Assembly: GCA_016872875.1 (NCBI GenBank) | Contig: VGYW01000220.1 | Coordinates: forward strand, 1-13,909 | Length of the DNA: 13,909 bases | Source of the DNA: Planctomycetota bacterium | GTDB taxonomy: Bacteria > Planctomycetota > PUPC01 > DSUN01 | Direction: 5' to 3' | Part shown: positions 1-5,751 of the stretch, piece after piece | Position numbering within the stretch: the stretch's first letter is position 1 | How the letters are laid out: each line of letters starts with the position of its first letter | Program-made: the position numbers and the translations under genes | The notes under the pieces: model-generated | Seen by the model: only the letters and a program-made list of their open reading frames with translations | What the model was told of the DNA's origin: nothing | The model's database searches: none

Positions 1-198
1 GGAGGCCACCTCGACCCCCTCCTCGGCGGCCAGGCGTGCCAGGGACGCGAGGGCGTCTGGGGGCGTGTCGAGCGTCAACTCGCCCCCGTCGCGGGGCACC
101 ACCTCGATAGCCTCGTAGCCTGTCGCCTTCGCCTGCCGCACCAGCTCGGCGAAGCTCCACTCACGCGGCGTCACCAGCGCGCTAAGTCCCACCTTCAC
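1..198 (-). CDS. Sugar phosphate isomerase/epimerase, N-terminal part (gene cut by window edge)
   Basis: The minus strand reads open from a GTG at 198-196 to base 1, giving 66 residues that begin MKVGLSALVTPREWSF. This matches the start of the xylose-isomerase-like TIM-barrel family (AP endonuclease 2 fold): a first beta strand (KVGLSAL), the EWSF...LVRQAKATGYEAIEVV helix-strand unit, then a stretch ending in AAEEGVEVAS. Such proteins usually have 250-300 residues, so about three quarters lies outside the window. An AAGGAG ribosome binding site (plus-strand 205-210) sits 6 bases before the GTG, which fixes the start. A 34-bp palindrome lies 28 bases upstream and may control it. Substrates vary widely in this family (inosose, hydroxypyruvate, 3-keto sugars, tagatose), so no reaction is assigned. 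The family call is fairly sure. Confidence 0.72.
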   Translation of the reverse strand, partial: MKVGLSALVTPREWSFAELVRQAKATGYEAIEVVPRDGGELTLDTPPDALASLARLAAEEGVEVAS

Positions 199-226
199 GG
201 CTCGCTCCTTCAACTGTGGCCCCTGC

Positions 227-260
227 GTCATTCTCACATTCTACAGAATGTGAGAATGAC
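227..260. promoter_or_regulatory. Near-perfect 34-bp palindrome upstream of the isomerase gene
   Basis: Two 16-bp arms (227-242 and 245-260) are exact reverse complements around a 2-base centre (AC). The half-site core is ATTCTCACATTC. On the minus strand, TAGAAT inside the palindrome resembles a -10 box, but no clear -35 box stands upstream. The position, 28 bases before the isomerase start codon, suits a repressor operator or a leader hairpin. The related palindromes at 1196-1219 and 1390-1422 also carry TTCTCAC and lie away from any sure gene, so a dispersed hairpin repeat is an alternative. Confidence 0.55.
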
Positions 261-359
261 GGCGCCGTCACGTTTCCCCCCAAGTCTCGCCCCCTCCCCG
301 CCCCGTGCGCCAGAGTATCGCGCCAGAGGCCAGTGGTGTCAAGGGCCTCTTCCCCTGCT

Positions 360-443
<84 letters not shown>

Positions 444-453
444 ACGCCCAAAG

Positions 454-487
454 TCCAATATCCAGCATCCAGTCTCCAATGACCAAG
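454..487. repeat. Heptamer array, TCCAATR-like, five units
   Basis: Five 7-base units follow one another: TCCAATA, TCCAGCA, TCCAGTC, TCCAATG and ACCAAG (the last incomplete). The period of 7 cannot keep a reading frame, so this is not a protein repeat. Similar CCAANNN heptamers form both arms of the large inverted repeat at 1208-1400. Confidence 0.7.
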
Positions 488-532
488 TGAAAGCGGGGTG
501 CGCCTGGTGTAGATTTCCGAACAAACAAGACA

Positions 533-593
533 AAATCGCGGGCGTCGGGCGGCGAAGCCGCCGCCCTTGTCCGCCCGCGATTTGTTTTGTTTG
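533..593. terminator. Nested hairpin with T-rich tail, possible bidirectional terminator
   Basis: The 12-bp outer arms 533-544 (AAATCGCGGGCG) and 572-583 pair perfectly. Inside them a second stem, GGCGGC (548-553) and GCCGCC (557-562), closes on the loop GAA. A T-rich run (TTTGTTTTGTTT) follows, and an A-rich run precedes, so it could terminate in either direction. No confident gene ends here, so it may be an orphan or part of the repeat patchwork. Confidence 0.45.
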
Positions 594-642
594 CACGGAC
601 AATCCGCTGTCGCGTATCAGTTTGCCCCTTTTGACTTGCGGC

Positions 643-658
643 TTGGCACACTGTTTGC
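643..658 (+). promoter_or_regulatory. Sigma-54-type -24/-12 promoter match
   Basis: TTGGCACACTGTTTGC fits the sigma-54 consensus TGGCAC-N5-TTGC: the GG at 645-646 and GC at 657-658 are exactly 10 bases apart. A start near 669-670 would place a 7-bp hairpin (TGTTGCC at 672-678, loop GTTT, GGCAACA at 683-689) at the very 5' end of the transcript. No credible reading frame follows for about 1.9 kb on this strand, so it is either a non-coding RNA promoter or a chance match. No activator binding site could be identified. Confidence 0.35.
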
Positions 659-660
659 CT

Positions 661-1195
661 TCTACCCATTGTGTTGCCGTTTGGCAACATACAACCGGCT
701 GAGTTTGCCCTAAGTGTCCAGTGTGTGCCGCTCGCTTGTGGCCCCCACCCCACAACAATACAGACGGCAGCGGGTCATACCTGGGCCAGTGACGCCGCTC
801 GCGCGCCCCCCTTGCCCCGCGCGCCCGAAGCGGGCGTCGCGTGTCCGCGTCGCGGCATAGGGGCTTGTGGCTGCATTGGCCCCCCGGCATTGGGGGCCGC
901 AGCGGCCCCCAAACCCCTTGCGACTCGAGAGCCGTTGGCTTCGGTCTGCGCCATAAGGGGCCGCATCCGCGGAGAGGCGCTTGCCCTGGCCTTAGCCCCG
1001 TTGGGGCGGCACGGGCCGACCGAAGCCCCAGACTGCGAAACCACAGGGGGGCATGGGGGCCGCTTCGGCCCCCACGTGGCTACAGAGCGAACAGGGACCA
1101 GCCCCATCCGCACCGCCGTCGCTGGATGGCGACGCCCGCTTCGGGCGGCGCCCCCAGCAGGGGAGGGGGGGCGGCGGCGCGGGTCAACCAGCTAA
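661..1195. other. Gene-free stretch of GC-rich hairpins
   Basis: No reading frame here has a ribosome binding site or recognisable protein. The stretch contains several short, very stable dyads: CGCCCG-AAG-CGGGCG near 825; TTGGGGGCC with GGCCCCCAA near 893-915; TGGGGGCCG-CTT-CGGCCCCCA near 1054-1074; and CGCCCG-CTT-CGGGCG near 1134, which is the reverse complement of the first. No tRNA, tmRNA or RNase P signature was recognised. Confidence 0.5.
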
Positions 1196-1422
1196 CCCGC
1201 ATTTCTCACGAAATGCGGGAAATCCCAAGAGCCAAACGCCAAGCACCAAACAATCTCCAAGCCCGGAATGCTCAATGACGAAAGCAAGCCCCCAGGGTCG
1301 CGGGCAACACCACGTAGTCTCCGCTTGGACCATTGAGGATTGGAGTTTGGGGCTTGTTTGGCGCTTGGTGCTTGTGGTTTGGTGGTTCCCGCATTTCTCA
1401 CCAGCCGCTGGTGAGAAATGCG
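1196..1422. repeat. Large imperfect inverted repeat with heptamer arms and palindromic ends
   Basis: The arms at about 1208-1277 and 1331-1400 are imperfect reverse complements of some 70 bases around a 53-base centre. Both carry heptamers such as CCAAACG, CCAAGCA and CCAAACA, and each ends in a CTCAATG or CCATTGAG block. The left end holds a small hairpin (CCCGCATTT, loop CTCACG, AAATGCGGG; 1196-1219). The right end holds a palindrome with 16-bp arms and a 1-base centre (1390-1405 and 1407-1422). Both ends share the 14-mer CCCGCATTTCTCAC (1196-1209 and 1388-1401). It contains no transposase and no credible gene. Confidence 0.7.
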
Positions 1423-1424
1423 AG

Positions 1425-1550
1425 CTAAGCGAGGGGGGTCTTAGCCCCCCGAGAGGGGGGCTTGCGCTTTCGCGGCCAAAGGCGCCACAGGATGGCCACG
1501 GAGAGGTAGAGGGTGGCCCAGGCGATGGAGATGAGCAAGGTCCATGACAC
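1425..1550 (-). CDS. Possible small single-pass membrane protein (41 residues)
   Basis: A GTG at 1550-1548 opens a 41-residue frame starting MSWTLLISIAW. Residues 3-25 form a plausible hydrophobic helix and are followed by a strongly basic segment (RLWPRKRKPPSR), the usual inside-positive layout. An AAGGAA ribosome binding site ends 6 bases before the GTG. A 7-bp dyad, TCGCATC-GA-GATGCGA (1579-1594), lies 29 bases upstream. The last codons run into a G/C hairpin beside the 1390-1422 palindrome. The frame stays open far upstream (to 2210), which is common by chance in this GC content and weakens the case. A competing ATG frame 6 bases inside gives a basic, non-membrane peptide. No homologue is recognised; a chance frame is quite possible. 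Confidence 0.3.
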   Translation of the reverse strand: MSWTLLISIAWATLYLSVAILWRLWPRKRKPPSRGAKTPLA

Positions 1551-2237
1551 GCGGGGTTCCTTAGTCGAAGGGAATGGCTCGCATCGAGATGCGATTTGTA
1601 AAAGATTGACAGCGTCCCAAGTCCTTGAGATCGTGGGTGTGCCTGCGGCCGGTGCGTCGGGGGCTTTGCCCCCGAACCCCCAGGATTTTCCGCTTTCGGG
1701 CCGCCGGCACCCCAACAGGAAAATGGCCGCGCTGGCCTCCAGGAGACGTGCCGGTGGCCGAATGCGATAAATCCCAGGGGGTCTCGGGGACTGGTCCCCC
1801 AGAGGCGAGTTCGCCTTTGCGTTCCCGCGGCGCGGAGAGCGTCGCCCGGGGAGGCTCAAGAACTTGGGACGTTCCCAAAAGATTGTAACGAGTTCTGGGG
1901 CCTTTGTCCGCTCGGCAGTTGGCTTCAACCCTCTTGACTTCTTGTTGTGTTCTGTTTGTCCGTAAAGACAAAACGAGTAACGTACACCTGGCCTTCGCGG
2001 GCCTGACGCCCACGCGAGCCCGGTCCGACGCGGAGCGTGACAGCCGCACATGCGCCAGACGTGGCTGGCCCGCCTCCGCGCGCCCTCCCCGCTGCCCCGC
2101 CGTCGTTCGCCGAACGTCTGGGGCCTCAGAGAGGTGGTTGGCTCTCGACATCGGCTTCTGGCTTGAGAGAGGGCGGCGGGCAGGGGGGCGGGCGGGCGGA
2201 GGCGGGCCAAGGGGCTCCAAGAGGGGCGTCAGCGGGC
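1551..2237. other. Gene-free stretch with hairpins and a G-rich block
   Basis: No supported gene was found on either strand. Visible structure includes TCGGGGGC-TTT-GCCCCCGA near 1650-1670, GGGGAC-TG-GTCCCC near 1785-1800, AGGCGA-GT-TCGCCT near 1803-1816, an inverted pair CCAGACGT (2055-2062) and ACGTCTGG (2114-2121), and a sequence at 1954-1974 whose reverse complement matches 584-604 at 17 of 21 positions. Long open frames on the minus strand have no ribosome binding site and translate to proline/arginine-rich sequence. Confidence 0.5.
2171..2214 (+). other. G-run cluster, possible G-quadruplex
   Basis: Runs of three or more G occur at 2171-2173, 2178-2180, 2183-2188, 2190-2192, 2194-2196, 2204-2206 and 2211-2214, with short loops. 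This satisfies the usual four-run quadruplex pattern on the plus strand. It lies about 300 bases before the hxlB promoter. In DNA this GC-rich a chance match is likely, and no function is claimed. Confidence 0.4.
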
Positions 2238-2400
2238 TCATAGTGGGTCAATGTGCGTGCGCAGTTGACCCAGTATGGGAAAAAACGCCCCGGAAGCGTC
2301 CGGATCGCCAAAATACCCATAGTGTGTCACGTTTGGGCTTGACCCAGTATGGCGGGACCGCCCCGGAAGCGTCCGGATCGCCAAAACGCCGATAGGAGTG
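2238..2400. repeat. Tandem repeat of about 73 bp, two full copies plus a partial one
   Basis: Copies at 2265-2324 and 2339-2400 both begin TTGACCCAGTATGG and share an identical 28-base core (2286-2313 and 2359-2386) that starts CGCCCCGGAAGCGTCCGG and ends CGCCAAAA. The linker with CATAGTG and GTCA also stands before the first copy (2238-2264), giving roughly 2.4 units. Within the first unit TGGGTCAA (2244-2251) and TTGACCCA (2265-2272) can pair. The differences cluster just outside the core. It ends about 110 bases before the hxlB promoter. Confidence 0.75.
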
Positions 2401-2434
2401 TTCGGTGTGGTGTCCGGTGTTCCGCCGCCCCACG

Positions 2435-2455
2435 TTGGTTGCGGCCACAGGCCGC
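2435..2455 (+). repeat. Dispersed 21-bp hairpin repeat, copy 1
   Basis: TTGGTTGCGGCCACAGGCCG plus one further C is found here and, reverse complemented without a mismatch, at 6571-6591. The core GCGGCC-ACA-GGCCGC is a 6-bp hairpin with a 3-base loop. It lies between the tandem repeat and the hxlB promoter. Confidence 0.7.
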
Positions 2456-2512
2456 ATCGAGTGGGGGAGGCGCACCGCCGGGATTGGGGCTGTGCTTCGC
2501 GGCGGTTGATGC

Positions 2513-2541
2513 TTGTCATTCGTGGCGTGGGCGGGTATACT
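2513..2541 (+). promoter_or_regulatory. Sigma-70-type promoter of hxlB
   Basis: TTGTCA (2513-2518) and TATACT (2536-2541) are separated by the ideal 17 bases, with five of six matches to each consensus hexamer. Transcription would start near 2548, about 20 bases before the chosen hxlB start codon. This also argues against the upstream ATG at 2398 being the real start. Confidence 0.7.
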
Positions 2542-2568
2542 GTTGATGTCATAGGAATGGAGGCCGTG

Positions 2569-3120
2569 ATGGACGCTGGGACGGCGCTGCGCGGGATTCT
2601 CGGCGAGCTGCAAGGGGTTCTGGAACGCATGGACCCCATGCCGGTGAGCCGCCTGGTGGACGCGCTCCTGGGGGCGCGGCGGGTCTACGTGGCGGGGGAG
2701 GGGCGGTCGGGCCTCATCGCCCGCACGTTCGCCATGCGGCTCGTTCACCTGGGGATGACGGCTTACGCCTGCGGGGAGACGATCACGCCTGCCATCGAGG
2801 CGGGCGACCTGTGCGTGGCGTGCTCGGGGTCTGGCGAGACGCCGATCACGTGCCACCGGGCCGAGCAGTCGCGGCGTGCGGGGGCCGTCGTGGCGGCGGT
2901 CGTGGCGGCGCCGGGCACCCCGCTCGGCGCGCAGGCGGCCATCGAGGTGGTCCTCCCCGCGCCCACGAAGGCATCGCGCGGCGGCACGTCGCGCCAGTTC
3001 GGCGCATCGCTCTTCGAGCAGGCCCTCCTGCTGTTCCTGGACGCCCTCGTGCTGTTGCTCCAGGACCGGCGGGGGGCCTCCGCCGAGGCGATGTCGGCCA
3101 AGCACGCGAACCTCGAGTGA
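2569..3120 (+). CDS. hxlB: 6-phospho-3-hexuloisomerase (SIS domain)
   Basis: The 183-residue product fits the usual 180-190 residues of 6-phospho-3-hexuloisomerase, which converts arabino-3-hexulose 6-phosphate to fructose 6-phosphate in the ribulose monophosphate pathway, in the cytoplasm. Visible family marks are VYVAGEGRSG (39-48), ARTFAMRLVHLG (51-62), GETITPAI (69-76), the SIS signature SGSGET (86-91), QFGASLFEQ (143-151) and the C-terminal KHANLE (178-183). By family comparison His60 and Glu150 are the likely catalytic pair. The ATG at 2569 was chosen because GGAGG (2559-2563) lies 5 bases before it and the promoter lies just upstream. In-frame ATGs at 2557 and 2398 fit worse. No hxlA (hexulose-phosphate synthase) gene is in the window. 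A related SIS sugar isomerase is the main alternative, but the ending strongly favours HxlB. Confidence 0.88.
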   Translation: MDAGTALRGILGELQGVLERMDPMPVSRLVDALLGARRVYVAGEGRSGLIARTFAMRLVHLGMTAYACGETITPAIEAGDLCVACSGSGETPITCHRAEQSRRAGAVVAAVVAAPGTPLGAQAAIEVVLPAPTKASRGGTSRQFGASLFEQALLLFLDALVLLLQDRRGASAEAMSAKHANLE

Positions 3121-3163
3121 GGTTTCGAGGATGACCCCCAGCTTTGTGGATCGCTGCTCTTCA

Positions 3164-3263
3164 ATCGTCCTCGTCCTTCGTCCCTCGTCCTCGGCCCTTC
3201 TCCCCCGCACGCCGAGAGGATCGAGGACGAAGGACGAGGACGAGGACGAGGGACGAGGACGAT
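3164..3263. repeat. Inverted pair of GTCCTC / GAGGAC arrays between hxlB and apbE
   Basis: A pyrimidine-rich array (about 3164-3193, units TCGTCC, TCGTCCT, TCGTCCC) faces its purine-rich reverse complement (about 3221-3263, units GAGGAC, GGACGA, GAGGGAC). Between them lies a 27-base spacer that also contains CTCGGC and GCCGAG. Transcribed, the arms could form a long, register-sliding stem ending about 13 bases before the apbE ribosome binding site. No T-run follows, so a simple terminator is unlikely. Confidence 0.75.
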
Positions 3264-3286
3264 AGGGACGCGTACGGAGTATGTGC

Positions 3287-4330
3287 ATGAGACGACGAGA
3301 GTGGGTGGCCGTGTTCGCCCTTGCCGCGGCGATGTCCGGGTGCGCCGCTCGAGTGAGAGGCGGCGAGCCCCGCCTCGTGCGGGTGTCGGACGGTGGCACC
3401 CCGATGGGCACGTACATGATGGCGACGGTGTACGCGCCCGACGAGGAGAGCGGGCGGCGGGCCATCGCCGCCGCCTTCGCTCGCGTGGAGGAGATCGAGG
3501 CCGCCACAAGCCACTATCGGGAGACGAGCGACATCTCGAAGCTCATCGCCGCTGCCGGCGGGCCGCCCATGCCGGTCAGCAGGGACCTCTGGGCCGTCCT
3601 CCGCCGCTCCGCCGAGGTGTCGGCGGAGACCGATGGGGCCTTCGACCCTACCATCGGCCCCCTCATGGCCCTCTGGAAGAAGACCTGGCGGAAGGGCAAG
3701 GCGCCCTCCGAGGCGGAGACCGCCGCGGCCAAGGCACTCGTGGACTGGCGAGCCGTCCGCCTGGCCCCCGACGCGCCCCAGGCTCAGTTGCTCAAGAAGG
3801 GGATGTCGCTCGACCTGGGCGGCATCGGCAAGGGCTACGCGGTGGACCAGGCCCTCGCTGTCCTGCGCGAGCGCCGCATCCCCGCCGCACTGGTGGACAT
3901 GGGGGGGAACGTTGCCGCCTACGGCGCCCCGCCCGAACGCCCGGCCTGGCTCGTCGGCATCCGCGACCCCAGCCGCCCAGGCAAAATCCTCCCCAAGCCG
4001 CTCAAGCTCCTCAACCAGGGCGTGGCCACCTCGGGCGACTACGAGCAGTTCGGCACCGTGGCCGGCCGCCGCTACTCCCACATCCTCGACCCTCGCACCG
4101 GCAAGCCCCTCGAGGGGATGACGAGCGTGACCGTGGTGGCTAAGGATGGCACAACCGCCGACGGCTACTCGACGGCGCTCAGCGTGCTCGGCCCCGAGAA
4201 GGCCCTCGCCTTCGCCGAGAAGCGCCCAGGCGTCGAGGTCATGATCGTCTACGAGCGCGACGGCGCGACCCACACCGCGCGCTCCAAGGGCTTCGAGCGC
4301 CTGGAGGTCACCCCCACGGCCAGCCAGTAG
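3287..4330 (+). CDS. apbE: FAD:protein FMN transferase, lipoprotein form
   Basis: The 347-residue product matches the ApbE family, Mg-dependent enzymes that move FMN from FAD to a Thr/Ser of flavoproteins such as the NqrB/NqrC and RnfD/RnfG subunits on the outer side of the membrane. The N-terminus is a lipoprotein signal: MRRREW, a hydrophobic stretch, then MSGC with Cys19 as the lipidation site. Family motifs in order are MGTYM (40-44), DLGGIGKGYAVD (176-187), the VDMGGN strand (203-208), GVATSGDYEQF (245-255), SHILDPRTGKP (264-274) and TADGYSTAL (290-298), where Asp292 probably binds Mg. The ATG at 3287 has GGAG (3276-3279) 7 bases ahead; the ATG at 3281 is only 1 base from it. A DUF1015 gene follows after 17 bases. 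No Nqr, Rnf or other target flavoprotein is in view. Confidence 0.92.
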   Translation: MRRREWVAVFALAAAMSGCAARVRGGEPRLVRVSDGGTPMGTYMMATVYAPDEESGRRAIAAAFARVEEIEAATSHYRETSDISKLIAAAGGPPMPVSRDLWAVLRRSAEVSAETDGAFDPTIGPLMALWKKTWRKGKAPSEAETAAAKALVDWRAVRLAPDAPQAQLLKKGMSLDLGGIGKGYAVDQALAVLRERRIPAALVDMGGNVAAYGAPPERPAWLVGIRDPSRPGKILPKPLKLLNQGVATSGDYEQFGTVAGRRYSHILDPRTGKPLEGMTSVTVVAKDGTTADGYSTALSVLGPEKALAFAEKRPGVEVMIVYERDGATHTARSKGFERLEVTPTASQ

Positions 4331-4347
4331 CACCCCGGAGGAGCCGC

Positions 4348-5646
4348 GTGCCCGAACTGAGGCCGTTTCGCGGGATTCGCTACAGCCCAAAGGCCGGGAG
4401 CCTCGCCGACCTCGTCGCCCCGCCATACGACGTGGTGGACCAGGGACAGTTCGAGGCGCTCTCCCGCCGCAGCCCCTGCAACATCGTCCGCCTGATCCTC
4501 GACAAGGGCTACTCGCCCGACGTGCTGCCGCCCAACGACTGGTATCAGGAGGCCGCGCGGCTCCTGGCCGCGTGGGAGGCCGATGGCATCCTGGTGCCCG
4601 ACGCGGAGCCGGCCTTCTACCTCTACACGCAGGCGTTCTCCTACGGCGGCAGGCGGCTGCGGCGGAAGCTGCTCCTGGGCGCCCTCCGGCTCGAAGCCTA
4701 CGGCCAGGGCAGAGTCTTCCCCCACGAGAACACCACCCCCGGCCCGAAGATCAGCCGCCTCCGGCTCATGCAAGCCACGGGAACCAACCTCAGCCCCATC
4801 CTGGCCTTCTTCCCCGACCCCGACGGCCAGATCAACCAGACCATGGAGAGCCTGCTCCTGGCCCCTCCCACGGCGGCATTCACGGACCAGGCGGGGATCG
4901 GGCACACCCTCCACCGGACACTGGACGCCTCGACGCAAGCCCTTGTGGCGGCAAGGCTTGCGCCTCTGCCGCTCTACATCGCCGATGGGCACCATCGCTA
5001 CGAGACGGCATTAGTGTATCGTGACACTGAGCGCGCCAGGCGACCGCATGACGCCGCCAGGGAGCTCCCCCTCGACTTCATGCTCGCCGCCTGCATGTCG
5101 GGGGCCGACCCCGGCCTCGTCATCCGCCCGACCCATCGCGTCGTTACCTGGCAGGGCGACTTCTGGGCAAGCGACTTCCTCGACGAGGCCGAGGAGTGGT
5201 TCACCCCGCGCAAGCTCCCCGCCGCGAGCCCCGAAGACGCCCTGCGGCTTCTCGAGACAGAGCGGGAGAGGGCGACATTCGTCATCCACGGCGGGCAAGC
5301 GACGGGCTACACTGCACTCGAGCTGCGCGACGAGGAGGCCCTTCGCGACGCTCCCTACCCCCTCGGCTCCCCTCTGCGTCGCCTCGCCGCAGCCGTCTTC
5401 TCCCATGCCTTCCTCGCCAAGCTCCCCGGCCTCCGCGGAGCCACGGTCACCTACACCCCGGACGCCGGGCTGGCGGTCCGCCAGGCCGAGGCGGGAGAGC
5501 GAACGCTGGCCTGCCTGCTGCCCGGCGTGAGGCCCGAGCAGCTCATGGCGGTCGTGAACGCCGGCGAGCGCATGCCGCCGAAGTCCACCTACTTCTGGCC
5601 TAAGCCCATGACTGGCATGGTCTTGCGCTCCCTGGGGCTCTTCTGA
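4348..5646 (+). CDS. DUF1015 family protein
   Basis: This 432-residue protein has the hallmarks of DUF1015: RPFRGIRY (5-12), LVAPPYDVVD (22-31), NIVRLIL (45-51), YLYTQ (91-95), the KLLLGALRLEAYG and PHENTTPGPK blocks (107-134), TNLSPI (146-151) and the signature YIADGHHRYETA (210-221). Its length is normal for the family. The GTG start at 4348 is supported by GGAGG (4337-4341) 6 bases upstream. It lies 17 bases after apbE, so the two are probably co-transcribed. The protein has no signal peptide or membrane helix and should be cytoplasmic. The conserved DGHHRYE segment looks like an active or binding site, but I know of no firmly established reaction for the bacterial members and assign none. 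Confidence 0.85.
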   Translation: MPELRPFRGIRYSPKAGSLADLVAPPYDVVDQGQFEALSRRSPCNIVRLILDKGYSPDVLPPNDWYQEAARLLAAWEADGILVPDAEPAFYLYTQAFSYGGRRLRRKLLLGALRLEAYGQGRVFPHENTTPGPKISRLRLMQATGTNLSPILAFFPDPDGQINQTMESLLLAPPTAAFTDQAGIGHTLHRTLDASTQALVAARLAPLPLYIADGHHRYETALVYRDTERARRPHDAARELPLDFMLAACMSGADPGLVIRPTHRVVTWQGDFWASDFLDEAEEWFTPRKLPAASPEDALRLLETERERATFVIHGGQATGYTALELRDEEALRDAPYPLGSPLRRLAAAVFSHAFLAKLPGLRGATVTYTPDAGLAVRQAEAGERTLACLLPGVRPEQLMAVVNAGERMPPKSTYFWPKPMTGMVLRSLGLF

Positions 5647-5654
5647 AATAAAAT

Positions 5655-5695
5655 CTTGACAAGCGACTTGACAAGTGCAGAAGTCGGGTTATAAT
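5655..5695 (+). promoter_or_regulatory. Consensus sigma-70 promoter with two CTTGACAAG dyads
   Basis: TTGACA (5668-5673) and TATAAT (5690-5695) are both perfect consensus hexamers, 16 bases apart. The 9-mer CTTGACAAG occurs twice, at 5655-5663 and 5667-5675, 12 bases apart; each is a CTTG/CAAG dyad around a central A. The second overlaps the -35 box. They may be a regulator site or a duplicated -35 box. The promoter starts only 9 bases after the DUF1015 stop codon and separates the pseudopilin from the upstream operon. Confidence 0.85.
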
Positions 5696-5736
5696 TATTG
5701 CGGTGTACGGAATGACCTTTGGCCTTTTCGCCCCAG

Positions 5737-5747
5737 AAAGGAGGTGA
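5737..5747 (+). promoter_or_regulatory. Very strong ribosome binding site that fixes a TTG start
   Basis: AAAGGAGGTGA matches the complement of the 16S rRNA 3' end over its whole length, with GGAGG (5740-5744) ending 7 bases before the TTG at 5752. It decides the start against the in-frame ATG at 5719, which lies 11 codons upstream and has no such site. Confidence 0.85.
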
Positions 5748-5751
5748 GAAA

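Noticed and set aside
1425..2210. 261-codon minus-strand frame containing the small membrane protein
   Set aside because: The first 220 codons are proline/arginine-rich without recognisable domains, have no ribosome binding site and cross hairpins; only the last 41 codons are worth considering.
661..2237. Known structural RNA (RNase P, tmRNA, SRP RNA, tRNA)
   Set aside because: None of their conserved sequence marks was found on reading either strand; a covariance-model search would be needed to settle it.
2265..2400. CRISPR array (28-base identical core repeated)
   Set aside because: There are only two copies, similarity continues into the supposed spacer, and no cas gene is nearby.
2398..2568. 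Upstream ATG for hxlB giving a 57-residue N-terminal extension
   Set aside because: It precedes the promoter, lacks a ribosome binding site, and the extension resembles nothing in the SIS family.
2248..3507. 419-codon open frame on the minus strand
   Set aside because: It translates the tandem repeat, the GTCCTC arrays and the antisense of hxlB; the composition is low complexity and no ribosome binding site is evident.
5719..5751. ATG start for the pseudopilin 11 codons upstream
   Set aside because: The extension would lengthen the prepilin leader beyond the usual form, and the strong Shine-Dalgarno lies inside it, placed for the TTG at 5752.
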